Of a DNA stretch of 64,000 nucleotides, positions 8,951 to 16,577 are shown piece after piece. Each line of letters begins with the position of its first letter. Position 1 is the stretch's first letter. A model generated the notes under the pieces. That model had not been told where the DNA came from, searched no databases, and saw only the letters and a list, made by a program, of their open reading frames with translations. A program made the translations under genes and the position numbers. The stretch is from Faecalibacterium prausnitzii. Its GTDB lineage: Bacteria; Bacillota; Clostridia; Oscillospirales; Ruminococcaceae. Location: the NCBI RefSeq assembly GCF_019967995.1, contig NZ_CP065377.1, positions 868,001-932,000 on the forward strand. The letters run 5' to 3'.

Positions 8951-9451
8951 ATAAAGGCGAGACCAACGCGAGTTATCCGATACCTAGCTATAGTCGCACT
9001 GTGCTTGCTTTTGGGCTTTATGCTTGGAAGAAAAAGCAAATATGAAAAACGAGATTATTTGAAACAATTCAAAATTGGAAAAGCAACATACTCTGAATCG
9101 TTGATATATGAGGCTTATGGCGGATTGCAAAATGATGGGATAATGTTAGCGGTATACTACGATGTGGATGCAGCCAAAATTATTCATCAACTCGATTCAT
9201 GGGAGAAAATTAATGATTCTCCAACCATATCTTCTATATTAAAAAATGTGTCGTCATATTTTGGATTAGATTTTGTGATTCCTGAAATTGCAAGTGGAAA
9301 TTTTTTTCTTTATGATAATAGTCAGCATAAGGAACTACGCTCGGAAGCCGAAATGAATACATTGCTTTTACATTCTGAAGATGTGAATTTTAGTCTCGTT
9401 GTCTGGGATGATGAGAAGCACACAATTTATATAGTAGAGTACAGAATTTAA
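8951..9451 (+). CDS. Single-pass membrane protein, unknown function
   Basis: About 166 residues: a basic N-terminus (KARPTRVIR), one membrane helix (YLAIVALCLLLGFMLG) and an outer domain with no recognised motif. The start is unclear. GTGAGG lies 5 nt before an ATA at 8951, which would give a perfect short cytoplasmic N-terminus. The alternatives are an ATT at 8948 or a GTG at 8903 directly after the previous stop, without a clear ribosome site. AT-rich, part of the cargo operon. Confidence 0.6.
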   Translation: MKARPTRVIRYLAIVALCLLLGFMLGRKSKYEKRDYLKQFKIGKATYSESLIYEAYGGLQNDGIMLAVYYDVDAAKIIHQLDSWEKINDSPTISSILKNVSSYFGLDFVIPEIASGNFFLYDNSQHKELRSEAEMNTLLLHSEDVNFSLVVWDDEKHTIYIVEYRI

Positions 9452-9462
9452 GGAGGTTCGTT

Positions 9463-10170
9463 ATGAAGAGGTTCGTATCATTAATTCTTTCAGTGTGTTT
9501 TTTGTTTTCGATAAATACTGTGTCTTATGCTGCTAACATAAGCAGCCGTAAAGCTAGCAATCCTGTTATTCAAAGCATGAATGATAAGTATCATGTTGAT
9601 TTTTCGGGAATGTCGATAGATGAATTAAATAAGTTTATCGATAAGATGAAAGATGAAGATCAAACACGTGCATCTGGAAATTTGTTAAATAATACACAGC
9701 TTGCATGGTTGGCAGCTGCGCAAATTGCACGGGATAAGGGATATGAATGTGCGGCTCTTATGGTTGAATTCTCTGTATATAATATTGACTATTCTGAGAG
9801 TGTGACGGATTCTTCGACGCCATTGCTTGACAAGTTAAACACGACAACAGTTTTTAATAATTATAAAAACAAAGTACTTAATAGTGGCTTGAAAGATTTT
9901 AGTGGAGGAAGTTGGTCTTTTACAATTCAAAAGTCTGATAATGCAGATTTATTCTATGCATTGCATAGGGTAAGCACCTCTGGAACAGGCTTCATGATTG
10001 GTAATTCTATAATGTATTACTTGATTACCGTTCATGACACATTTGATTTTGCATATGACAACAACTATGACGACTTGTTTACTACTACAGTGAACAATTG
10101 GGCTTGGTTGTGCCAGCAGACGCATGTGTTGAATCCCATAGAGATAAATCTTAGCACGGCTATTGGATAA
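9463..10170 (+). CDS. Secreted protein of 235 residues, unknown function
   Basis: A strong ribosome site (AAGGAGG) precedes ATG at 9463. The signal peptide is MKRFVSLILSVCFLFSINTVSYA, with probable cleavage after SYA. The mature part has helical segments (MSIDELNKFIDKMKDED, NTQLAWLAAAQIARDKGYECAALMVEFSV) and a Trp-rich end (NWAWLCQQTHVLNP). It is AT-rich, unlike the flanking mobilization genes. It lies in the sigma-factor cargo operon, directly before the protease; whether it is a protease partner or substrate cannot be told. No family recognised. Confidence 0.68.
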   Translation: MKRFVSLILSVCFLFSINTVSYAANISSRKASNPVIQSMNDKYHVDFSGMSIDELNKFIDKMKDEDQTRASGNLLNNTQLAWLAAAQIARDKGYECAALMVEFSVYNIDYSESVTDSSTPLLDKLNTTTVFNNYKNKVLNSGLKDFSGGSWSFTIQKSDNADLFYALHRVSTSGTGFMIGNSIMYYLITVHDTFDFAYDNNYDDLFTTTVNNWAWLCQQTHVLNPIEINLSTAIG

Positions 10171-10329
10171 AAAATCAGTGGTATTTATTTTTTTGCGAAA
10201 GTAAAAGTTGAAATCTAAAATAAGGATGGCTCTAACGTATGAAAAATTTTACGGAGGTGTTTCCAATGCAGAGCAACTGATGTATAAGAAATCTTGTGTA
10301 TACTCTAAAAGTAAAGAAGGAAAATTAAA

Positions 10330-11307
10330 ATAGCTAGTGAAAAAATATCTCGTAGAATTTTTTTGAAAGCAAGTGGGATTGTGGCTCTTTCTTCAATGGA
10401 GCTTAACTCTGGGCTGACTGCTTTTGCAGATAATCAAAGTGATGGAAGCAAATCTCATATCGAGAGATACCATAGATACGATTTTGATACAAAAGAAGAA
10501 TCTATAGAGGAAATTATAGTTGAAACCAATTCCTTCACGGATGGAGAGACAACTGCAGGCTATTTTCCAAATGGAAAGATTTCGGATATTGATCTATCCG
10601 ATCTGTATGCGATTATCGGAAGCAATGATATCACTGTTGTTGATAATCCAACGGCAACACCATATTGTAGTACGGTATGCCTACAGATAACGACCAATAA
10701 TGGAGGGACAAATTATGGTTCTGGATTTATGATTGGGCCTAATGCACTTGCAACAGCAGCACATAATCTATACAGTATAAAGGAAAAAGCCTACGTTAAG
10801 TCGGTAAATGTCGCACCTGCTCGATCTGATAATAGTAAACCTTTTGGAAGCGAAAATGTATCGGCAAGTTCGATGATTGTTAGTGATTCTTATCTTGCTG
10901 GAACAAGTTCGGAGGATTGGGCGATTATTACGCTCAAGAATAATTTAGGAACGAAAACGGGATGGCTTGGGTTACATTGGCAGTCTAGCAATTATTCATC
11001 ATCACAGTTGGTGTATGCTTATGGCTATCCGAGCCAAATAAATGGTGCCGATGCGAGATATCGGATGTGTAAATCTTCTGGGTATATTAGAAGTCAGACT
11101 TCAAAATATCTCAAGGGCGATTGGGATTTGACAGGTGGCTTTAGTGGTGGTCCTCTTGTAGAATATATTTCTGGAGCTGGGTATGTAGCTATCGGAATCC
11201 ATAAAGATGGAAGCACAATTGATGGTTCTTCATATCCAACTTCTTATACAGGGGCATTGAGAATAACACAATCGCTTTATACGCTGTTCCTTTCATACAG
11301 AGGTTGA
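10330..11307 (+). CDS. Exported trypsin/V8-like serine protease with twin-arginine-like leader
   Basis: A chymotrypsin-fold protease related to glutamyl endopeptidases. The catalytic triad is visible: His in ALATAAHNLYS, Asp in SSEDWAIITL and Ser in GGFSGGPLVEY. The N-terminus reads SRRIFLKASGIVALSS, a twin-arginine (SRRxFLK) export signal. This leader is translated only if initiation is at the ATA at 10330 (AGAAGGA 8 nt upstream) or the ATT at 10324. There is an in-frame stop at 10312 and no ATG, GTG or TTG before 10363, which lies inside the signal. It is the clearest enzyme in the IME-1 cargo and may act on the exported neighbours. Confidence 0.82.
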   Translation: MASEKISRRIFLKASGIVALSSMELNSGLTAFADNQSDGSKSHIERYHRYDFDTKEESIEEIIVETNSFTDGETTAGYFPNGKISDIDLSDLYAIIGSNDITVVDNPTATPYCSTVCLQITTNNGGTNYGSGFMIGPNALATAAHNLYSIKEKAYVKSVNVAPARSDNSKPFGSENVSASSMIVSDSYLAGTSSEDWAIITLKNNLGTKTGWLGLHWQSSNYSSSQLVYAYGYPSQINGADARYRMCKSSGYIRSQTSKYLKGDWDLTGGFSGGPLVEYISGAGYVAIGIHKDGSTIDGSSYPTSYTGALRITQSLYTLFLSYRG

Positions 11308-11311
11308 TAAA

Positions 11312-11647
11312 ATGAAATGCAAACGGAAGATTATGGTTGGCATAGCATTTGTGGCAGTGGTTCTCTGCATTCTATTTCAATCGAATACATTCGGAAGAAA
11401 AAAATCGGAACTTATAATTGAAGAAGTTGACCTGAAGAACAATTGTATTTATGCGACTGCAAAAAATCAATTATATGATACGGATGACAATTATATAATT
11501 TATGGCGTATCAAACTACTTGAAAGGAAATCTTCAGTTGTCGTATCTTAAAGAAGGCGAAAGCATTCTTGTGATATCAAACGGTAAGGTGTTGCTATCAG
11601 ATCCGTATCAATTTGATAAAATATACAGTATTCAACTGTTGCAATAG
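11312..11647 (+). CDS. Small membrane-anchored protein, unknown function
   Basis: 111 residues with an N-terminal membrane helix (MVGIAFVAVVLCILFQS) and a beta-rich extracellular part (YDTDDNYIIYGVSNYLKGNLQLSYL). It begins 4 bp after the protease stop, so it is probably the last gene of the cargo operon. It could be an anchor or immunity-type partner for the protease, but nothing in the sequence proves this. Confidence 0.62.
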   Translation: MKCKRKIMVGIAFVAVVLCILFQSNTFGRKKSELIIEEVDLKNNCIYATAKNQLYDTDDNYIIYGVSNYLKGNLQLSYLKEGESILVISNGKVLLSDPYQFDKIYSIQLLQ

Positions 11648-12026
11648 CGTTTCATTTTCTCAATAAATAATATAAGCTATTTACAGCTGCCTCCTCTGTT
11701 AAGTGGTGGTGCAGTGCTTATTCTCAATAACGATGCGATTGATGAAAATGATAGACCTTTTTGGAATTTAGAATTTTCTCAATAATCAAGCCCCCAAAAT
11801 GGCAAACTTGAAATCATCGAGAGATACATAAAATATAGGGTTAAATCGACTTTCGTGTCGAAAAAACAAGTGCTAGAAATAGCAAAATCCATTGAATTTT
11901 AGAATGACATTTATAAGAAACCAGTAGATTTGCCTGATATTTGTGATTTCTTTGACCGTTGGGCCATTGATTTTGCACTACATTGATTTTGCACTACTAT
12001 GAGCAAAGGAAAAACTTAAAATAAGC
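11648..12026. other. AT-rich intergenic stretch, no gene seen
   Basis: About 380 bp without a convincing reading frame. It holds a small hairpin (TCGAC-TTTC-GTGTCGA near 11849) and the short repeat TTGATTTTGCACTAC. It may be remains of a decayed cargo gene. Confidence 0.5.
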
Positions 12027-12069
12027 AAACAACCCGCCATTTGCAGCGACTGCAAGTAGCGGGTTGTTT
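12027..12069. terminator. Long hairpin terminator between convergent genes
   Basis: AAACAACCCGC (12027-12037) pairs with GCGGGTTGTTT (12059-12069), with an inner TTGCAG/CTGCAA stem. It lies between the plus-strand cargo operon and the minus-strand DUF6061-type gene and can serve both. Confidence 0.7.
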
Positions 12070-12083
12070 GGCCTATTTTGAGG

Positions 12084-12365
12084 TTAGTCTTTCAGTTTGC
12101 CATGGTCACAGCCAAGTGAGAGATAATGCTCAATCTCACCACTCAGCACAAGCTGGACGCACTCCAAGGGCTTGTTGTATAGTAGCCAATCAAGTTCAGC
12201 TCGCTGTGCCGGGGTATTGCCGTATTCGTCCTCGATGGCAAGGCAGTCAATGGCAATGGCAGAGCCATCAGCGAACTGGGCTTCCGCTCGGTTGGTGTCC
12301 ATATTATAGTGCCAAGAACGTGCTTTTTGAGAACTATTCTGGTCAAAAATTCGATTTTGTTTCAT
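12084..12365 (-). CDS. DUF6061-type small protein
   Basis: 93 residues beginning MKQNRIFDQNSSQKARSWHY, with DTNRAEAQFADGSAIAIDC and a helical end LDWLLYNKPLECVQLVLSGE. It resembles the short DUF6061 proteins found on Firmicute mobile elements. The ATG at 12365 has GAGG 8 nt upstream. It is the outermost gene at the right end of IME-1. Function unknown. Confidence 0.65.
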   Translation of the reverse strand: MKQNRIFDQNSSQKARSWHYNMDTNRAEAQFADGSAIAIDCLAIEDEYGNTPAQRAELDWLLYNKPLECVQLVLSGEIEHYLSLGCDHGKLKD

Positions 12366-12450
12366 TTGAATGCCCTCTTTGATGCTTTTATGATTTAGTT
12401 TTTTGACGAGATGAGGTCTCTTTTTTCTTTCTCTTGAGTCACCCAACCGC

Positions 12451-12463
12451 ACTATCCTGCATC
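12451..12463. repeat. IME-1 right attachment junction
   Basis: The element ends with ACTAT followed by the shared core CCTGCATC (12456-12463), after which topB codons resume (CATDAG on the minus strand). The insertion adds a stop codon three bases into the element, truncating topB. Confidence 0.8.
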
Positions 12464-12772
12464 CGTTGCACAGACAATGCTATCCACATCTGGGCGGTCC
12501 ATCAGCTTTTGCAGGATACCAAACTGCTTTTTGGTGGACGCAGACACCAGATACTGCCACCTTTCCGGCAGGATGGGCAGATCTGCGATGCTCCACTTGA
12601 CGTATTTGGCATCGTAGATATTGGGCGGAGCAAGCTCCACCAGATGACCCACGCACCAGCTTACCAGATAACCGTTGCCCTCAAGGTAGCCGTCCTGACG
12701 GTTGGTGGCACCGAGGACTTTGGCGTAGGACATGGCAACCGAGGGCTTTTCTGCTACAACTAGAATTGAAAT
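12452..12772 (-). pseudogene. topB: DNA topoisomerase III, N-terminal part (split by IME-1)
   Basis: It encodes SILVVAEKPSVAMSYAKVLG, the Toprim start of topoisomerase III, through VDSIVCATDAG, where IME-1 interrupts the gene and supplies a TAG. The remainder is at 1-1565. The expected initiator codon is ATT (12772), with GGAGG 8 nt upstream; no ATG is near. The truncated 106-residue product lacks the active-site tyrosine and cannot be active on its own. Confidence 0.88.
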
Positions 12773-12833
12773 AAGCGTTCCCTCCAATCTGTTTTCATTT
12801 GGATATGTACGGCGGCAAAATGCCGCCTTGAAA

Positions 12834-13571
12834 TCAGATGGGTTCAGTGTCCTGCTCGTCCGGGGTTTCGTCCTCGTCCGGCACATCGGTAGGGATCTCA
12901 AAATCGCCCTTGTCCTCGGTGTAGTTTGCATCGGGGTCGAGGGCTTCTTTTTCGGCTTTTTTCTTCTGCATCTGCTGGTGATAGAAATAGAAGCCGCCAC
13001 CTGCTGCCAGTGCAATCAGCACCACCACACCCAAAAAGCCGGATGCGATCTTTGTGACCTTGTTTTCCTTGGGCTGTTCCGTGCCGGATGCTGCCGCTTC
13101 TTCGGCGGCTTTTTTCGCTTCTTCCTCGGCTTTCAGCCTGTCCTGTTCCGCCTGCGCCGCTGCTTCTTTTTCAGCGGTATAAGCGTTCGCTTCTTCCTCC
13201 TCCATCAGGGAAAGAAGGTCGGCTTCGTCCACAAGGTTCATAAAGTGAACGGTCTGCTGCCCCTTGGCGTTGCGGTCAATCACCAGATAGAAAGTCGCAC
13301 CCGACTTCGACACCAGCGTAATGAACTGCTGACCGCTGCCATCGGAATAGTCGGTGTGGTAATCGTCCACCAGCGTCAAGTTGCCCTCCGGGGTCAGGGC
13401 ACCGGTCTCCTCATCGGTCACGGTGACTACATCTTCTTCATCGGTGGTAGAAGTCAGGACGGGCTGTTCCACTTCCTCCACAGGCTCACCGCCATAGGCA
13501 AAAGCGGGAGCCGCCATGCCAGCGCACAGTGCCACCGATACCAGCAGTGCGCCCAGTTTCTTAATCTTCAT
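12834..13571 (-). CDS. DUF4366 family (CD1107-type) membrane protein of the conjugation locus
   Basis: 245 residues: a signal peptide (IKKLGALLVSVALCAGMAAPAFA), an outer domain with VTDEETGALTPEGNLTLVDD and FYLVIDRNAKGQQTVHFMNLVDE, an acidic/alanine-rich coiled stretch, one membrane helix (GFLGVVVLIALAAGGGFYFY, about 190-210) and an acidic cytoplasmic tail. This is the conserved DUF4366 protein encoded between the NlpC/P60 hydrolase and topB in CTn-like ICEs. The start at 13571 has AAGGAGG 6 nt upstream. It probably works at the wall-membrane interface of the transfer apparatus. Confidence 0.88.
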   Translation of the reverse strand: MKIKKLGALLVSVALCAGMAAPAFAYGGEPVEEVEQPVLTSTTDEEDVVTVTDEETGALTPEGNLTLVDDYHTDYSDGSGQQFITLVSKSGATFYLVIDRNAKGQQTVHFMNLVDEADLLSLMEEEEANAYTAEKEAAAQAEQDRLKAEEEAKKAAEEAAASGTEQPKENKVTKIASGFLGVVVLIALAAGGGFYFYHQQMQKKKAEKEALDPDANYTEDKGDFEIPTDVPDEDETPDEQDTEPI

Positions 13572-13824
13572 CTGCATCCTCCTTCTCGAAAGTTGCACCC
13601 ACGGCAGACAGCGCAGCAGGGTTCGGGGTGGTGGTGGCAGACTGCCGCAGCAGGGCGGCGAGCTGTTCCGGCGTGACCTTTGCCGTCCGCACCATCTCGT
13701 TGACCTCGGCAGAATCTTCCTCCTGAATGCGCCGCTCCAGGATCTCGATGCGATTGTTCAGCTTGATGCGGCGTTCTTTCTCTTTTGCCAGCATCGCCCG
13801 CAGTTTATCCGATTTTTCGCTCAT
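13561..13824 (-). CDS. DUF4315 family protein
   Basis: 87 residues, mostly a charged helix (SDKLRAMLAKEKERRIKLNNRIEILERRI), then EMVRTAKVTPEQLAALL. It matches DUF4315, which sits between the hydrolase and DUF4366 in these ICEs. The start at 13824 has GGAGAAG upstream, and the end overlaps the DUF4366 start by 11 bp. Role unknown. Confidence 0.85.
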   Translation of the reverse strand: MSEKSDKLRAMLAKEKERRIKLNNRIEILERRIQEEDSAEVNEMVRTAKVTPEQLAALLRQSATTTPNPAALSAVGATFEKEDADED

Positions 13825-13838
13825 AGTAACTTCTCCAA

Positions 13839-15572
13839 TCATTTTGAAAGCCGTCCGAACCCGGCGAGATGCTTCTCCCAGTAGGACGAGTGAATGTTTG
13901 CGTACTTGATGGGGTCTCCGGCACTGACCATCATGCCGTTGCCGAGATAGATTCCAGTATGGCTCATGCCGGGGGTGTCATAGGTGCCTTTGAAGAAAAC
14001 CAGATCACCGGGCTTTGCATCGGCTTCGGAGATGTGCTGGCTCTTGTTCCACAGACCGTTGGCGGTAGTGCGCCCTACATCGTAGCCGTTCTGGTTGTAC
14101 ACCCAGCAGACATAGCCGCTGCAATCAAAACCGGTTTCCGGGGTAGAGCCGCCCCAGACGTAGGGCGTACCCACATACTTTTGCGCCTCCTTGTAGATGG
14201 CGGCAAATTCGCTGTCCGTCAGGGCTTCTGCCGGAACCTGATAATCAATACCGGGTGTGCCGGAGCCATCGGAGCCACCGGGCGGCAGTCCGCCGTTGAA
14301 CAGATACGGTCTGCCGCCCAAGGTGTCCTGAAAGATCTCGTAGCGTTTCCATTGGTCGTTGTCCAGTTCCTCCCGGATGACCACCTCCAAGCCACGGTTC
14401 ACCAACTTGGTGTGGAAAATCTTGTACTCATACGGCACTTGGGTAGGAACAGGGATACCTGCCGGACTGATGACCCAGACCGTCTTATACCGAATCTGCA
14501 CCTCCACCCATGTGGTCAGCTTGTACTGCTTTTTGAAGGTCTCCTTCAGCTTGCCCTGCACTTCCGACCGGGTGTAATCATCATACAGAGTGGTCAGGAA
14601 TGAAGTGAGCTGCCACGGGTCGTGTTCAATGGGGTCAAGGTGGTACTGGTACTCGTTGTAGCCGGGGTGGTCGGTGGGGGTGCGCTTGATCTTTTTATCC
14701 AGTTCCTTTTCCAGCTTTTTGTAGTCCTGCTCTGCACCCCAGATGTCCCGATCCTCGGCAGAGTATATGGTCTGCCCGGACACCTGTGTGCCGCCCGAAA
14801 AGAGGATACCGCAGGAGGAAAAGCCCGACATCACCATGAGGACGAGCAAAAGAAAAACGCCCACAATCACCAGAACGTGTGCGTTGCCTTTTGCGGCATT
14901 CACCAGCCCCTTTACGGCGGTGCTGACGGCAGTTTTGCCCTTTTCTACCGCCTGTTCCACGCCGGACCGGGCAGCAGATGCACCGTTGGATGCCGCTTTG
15001 CCACCTGCGGTCTGCGCCGCCGTACCCGACCGGGCGGCAGCATAGTAGCTCTGCCGGATGTCTTGCTTCTGCCGCCATCGGGAAAGCCAGTTGGAACCGC
15101 CCTCGCCGGTGCCGGATGCGCCTGTATCTTGTGCCGCAGTTGGCTTCTGCACGGAAGATTTTGCGTTTCTGGCACCCTTCTTGCCCTGCATCTTGGCTTT
15201 CCTCTTGAGCTTCCGGGCATAGCGGCTCTTGGAAATATCCCGGACATTTCCTGCCGCCTTTTCGCCCTCGCTCAGCGCCTGCGTGCCCACATTGTCATCC
15301 TCGTACTGGTCAACTTCGTGATGCGCCGCAGACCGGGCGGCATGGGCAGCGTACATCTCTCGCTTCTGCGCCTTACTCAACCGGCTCAGTTCGTCCGGGG
15401 TCAGTTCCGCCTTGCCAAACCGCAGATGCTGTGCCTTTTCCGCAGCTTTATCTGCATCGGTTTTCAGCTTTTTCTTTTTGGGCACCGTCTGCTCTACCTT
15501 GGCTTTTTTCGGGGGAGAACGGGTCTTTTTGGTAGACGATTCCTCTTTGATGTTCAGTTTCGGTTCACTCAT
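13839..15572 (-). CDS. NlpC/P60 cell-wall hydrolase of the conjugation system (VirB1-like role)
   Basis: 577 residues. A long basic cytoplasmic region (about 1-230, rich in Lys and Ala) is followed by a membrane helix (HVLVIVGVFLLLVLMVMSGF), a middle domain, and a C-terminal NlpC/P60 peptidase with Cys in ETGFDCSGYVCWVY and His in GMSHTGIYLGNG. It would cleave wall peptides to let the transfer channel through. It overlaps the virB4 stop by 4 bp and precedes DUF4315. The length and layout match CD1108-type mobile-element proteins. Confidence 0.9.
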   Translation of the reverse strand: MSEPKLNIKEESSTKKTRSPPKKAKVEQTVPKKKKLKTDADKAAEKAQHLRFGKAELTPDELSRLSKAQKREMYAAHAARSAAHHEVDQYEDDNVGTQALSEGEKAAGNVRDISKSRYARKLKRKAKMQGKKGARNAKSSVQKPTAAQDTGASGTGEGGSNWLSRWRQKQDIRQSYYAAARSGTAAQTAGGKAASNGASAARSGVEQAVEKGKTAVSTAVKGLVNAAKGNAHVLVIVGVFLLLVLMVMSGFSSCGILFSGGTQVSGQTIYSAEDRDIWGAEQDYKKLEKELDKKIKRTPTDHPGYNEYQYHLDPIEHDPWQLTSFLTTLYDDYTRSEVQGKLKETFKKQYKLTTWVEVQIRYKTVWVISPAGIPVPTQVPYEYKIFHTKLVNRGLEVVIREELDNDQWKRYEIFQDTLGGRPYLFNGGLPPGGSDGSGTPGIDYQVPAEALTDSEFAAIYKEAQKYVGTPYVWGGSTPETGFDCSGYVCWVYNQNGYDVGRTTANGLWNKSQHISEADAKPGDLVFFKGTYDTPGMSHTGIYLGNGMMVSAGDPIKYANIHSSYWEKHLAGFGRLSK

Positions 15573-16492
15573 TTCTGCGCGCCCTCCGAGACTTCACCCA
15601 ACTTGGTGGTCATAATGCGGTAGAGTTCCAGATCGGTGGGGAAACGGTCCACAAACGGCAGAATGACATTGCCGAAAAACAGCAGCCCCTCGCCCTCGCC
15701 GGAGTGGGTCACGTAGGAAAGCTGATGGGGCGAAATATTGAGCTGCTTTGCGAGGATTTGCCGGTCTCCTGCCGCCTGATTCAGCATGATGATCATGTCG
15801 CTGTTCTCGAAAATATTCTCGACTTCACGGGAAGAAAGCAGGTCTTTCACGTTCTGGGTCAGCCCTGTGGGAATACCGCCCCACTTGCGGAAACGCTTCC
15901 AGATTTCCACGGAATAAGCGGCGGTCTGCTCCTCTTTTAAGAGGAGGTGCATCTCGTCCATATAATACCGGGTGGACTTGCCGCTGCTGCGGTTTGCCGT
16001 GACACGCCCCCACACCTGATCCTGCACAATGAGCATACCGAGCTTCTTCATCTGCTTGCCCAGCTCCTTGATGTCGTAGCAGACGATGCGGTTATTGACG
16101 TTCACATTCGTGCGGTGGTTGAACAGGTTCAGACTGCCCTTGACGTAGATCTCCAGAGCCGTGGCAACATGGTGGGCTTCTTTTTCGTCCTGTTGGAGCA
16201 GGGCATTGTACAAGTCCTCAAGGATGGGCATATTCTCCGGGCAGGGGTCCGCAAAATATTTGCGGTAAATCAGATGCACACAGCGGTCAATGACGGTTTT
16301 CTCCACCGGCAGCAGCCCTTCCTTGCCGCCCACCACCAGTTCGCACAGGGAAAGGATAAAGTCTGCTTTCAGGGACAGGGGATTATCTTCCTCGGAGTAG
16401 TTGGCATTGATGTCCATCGGATTGATGAACTGGGTGCTGTTGGGCGAGATTTTGATGACCTGACCTTTCAGCCGATTCACCAGCGGGGAGTA
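15569..16492 (-). CDS. virB4: VirB4-like conjugation ATPase, 3' exon (after group II intron)
   Basis: The C-terminal part begins YSPLVNRLKGQVIKISPNST and includes NPMDINANYSEEDNPLSLKADFILSLCE, the SGKSTRYYMDEMHLLL region and a C-terminal ATPase section. Joining this to the 5' exon (18809-20278) restores the reading frame exactly: ...VNDPEGE|YSPLV. The spliced product would be 797 residues, the normal size for TrsE/VirB4 proteins of CTn elements. Frame also continues by chance upstream into intron sequence. Confidence 0.87.
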   Translation of the reverse strand, partial: YSPLVNRLKGQVIKISPNSTQFINPMDINANYSEEDNPLSLKADFILSLCELVVGGKEGLLPVEKTVIDRCVHLIYRKYFADPCPENMPILEDLYNALLQQDEKEAHHVATALEIYVKGSLNLFNHRTNVNVNNRIVCYDIKELGKQMKKLGMLIVQDQVWGRVTANRSSGKSTRYYMDEMHLLLKEEQTAAYSVEIWKRFRKWGGIPTGLTQNVKDLLSSREVENIFENSDMIIMLNQAAGDRQILAKQLNISPHQLSYVTHSGEGEGLLFFGNVILPFVDRFPTDLELYRIMTTKLGEVSEGAQK

Positions 16493-16533
16493 ATCGGCTG
16501 GGTCAGCGGTGTTACCACCGCCTTCCCGCCTAA

Positions 16534-16567
16534 GAACCGTACGTGACAGTTTCCCATCATACGGCTC
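16534..16567 (-). ncRNA. Group II intron domain V
   Basis: A 34-nt hairpin with arms GAGCCGT and ACGGTTC on the minus strand, ten bases after the reverse-transcriptase stop codon and before the 3' splice site. Domain V is the catalytic core of group II ribozymes. Confidence 0.85.
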
Positions 16568-16577
16568 AAGCATTTCA

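Larger units (their letters stand above)
1558..12463. mobile_element. IME-1: 10.9-kb mobilizable element inserted in topB
   Basis: Both ends are defined by the split topB gene and the shared 8 bp CCTGCATC at 1558-1565 and 12456-12463. The content is a large serine recombinase at the left end, a small TnpW-like gene, a RepA_N-type gene, a MobA/MobL relaxase, a DUF3847 gene, an oriT-like site, an ECF sigma/anti-sigma pair with exported cargo, and a DUF6061-type gene. It has no secretion genes, so transfer would rely on a conjugative host such as the ICE it sits in. Confidence 0.88.

Noticed and set aside
12732-13676. A 314-codon plus-strand frame
   Set aside because: Opposite DUF4366 and DUF4315, which have good ribosome sites and domain patterns on the minus strand.
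14622-15623. A 333-codon plus-strand frame
   Set aside because: It is antisense to the NlpC/P60 hydrolase; low-complexity and without motifs.
16493-16573. The N-terminal 27 codons of a longer frame before YSPLV in virB4
   Set aside because: They are read from the intron's domains V and VI and only by chance stay in frame; the spliced gene does not include them.
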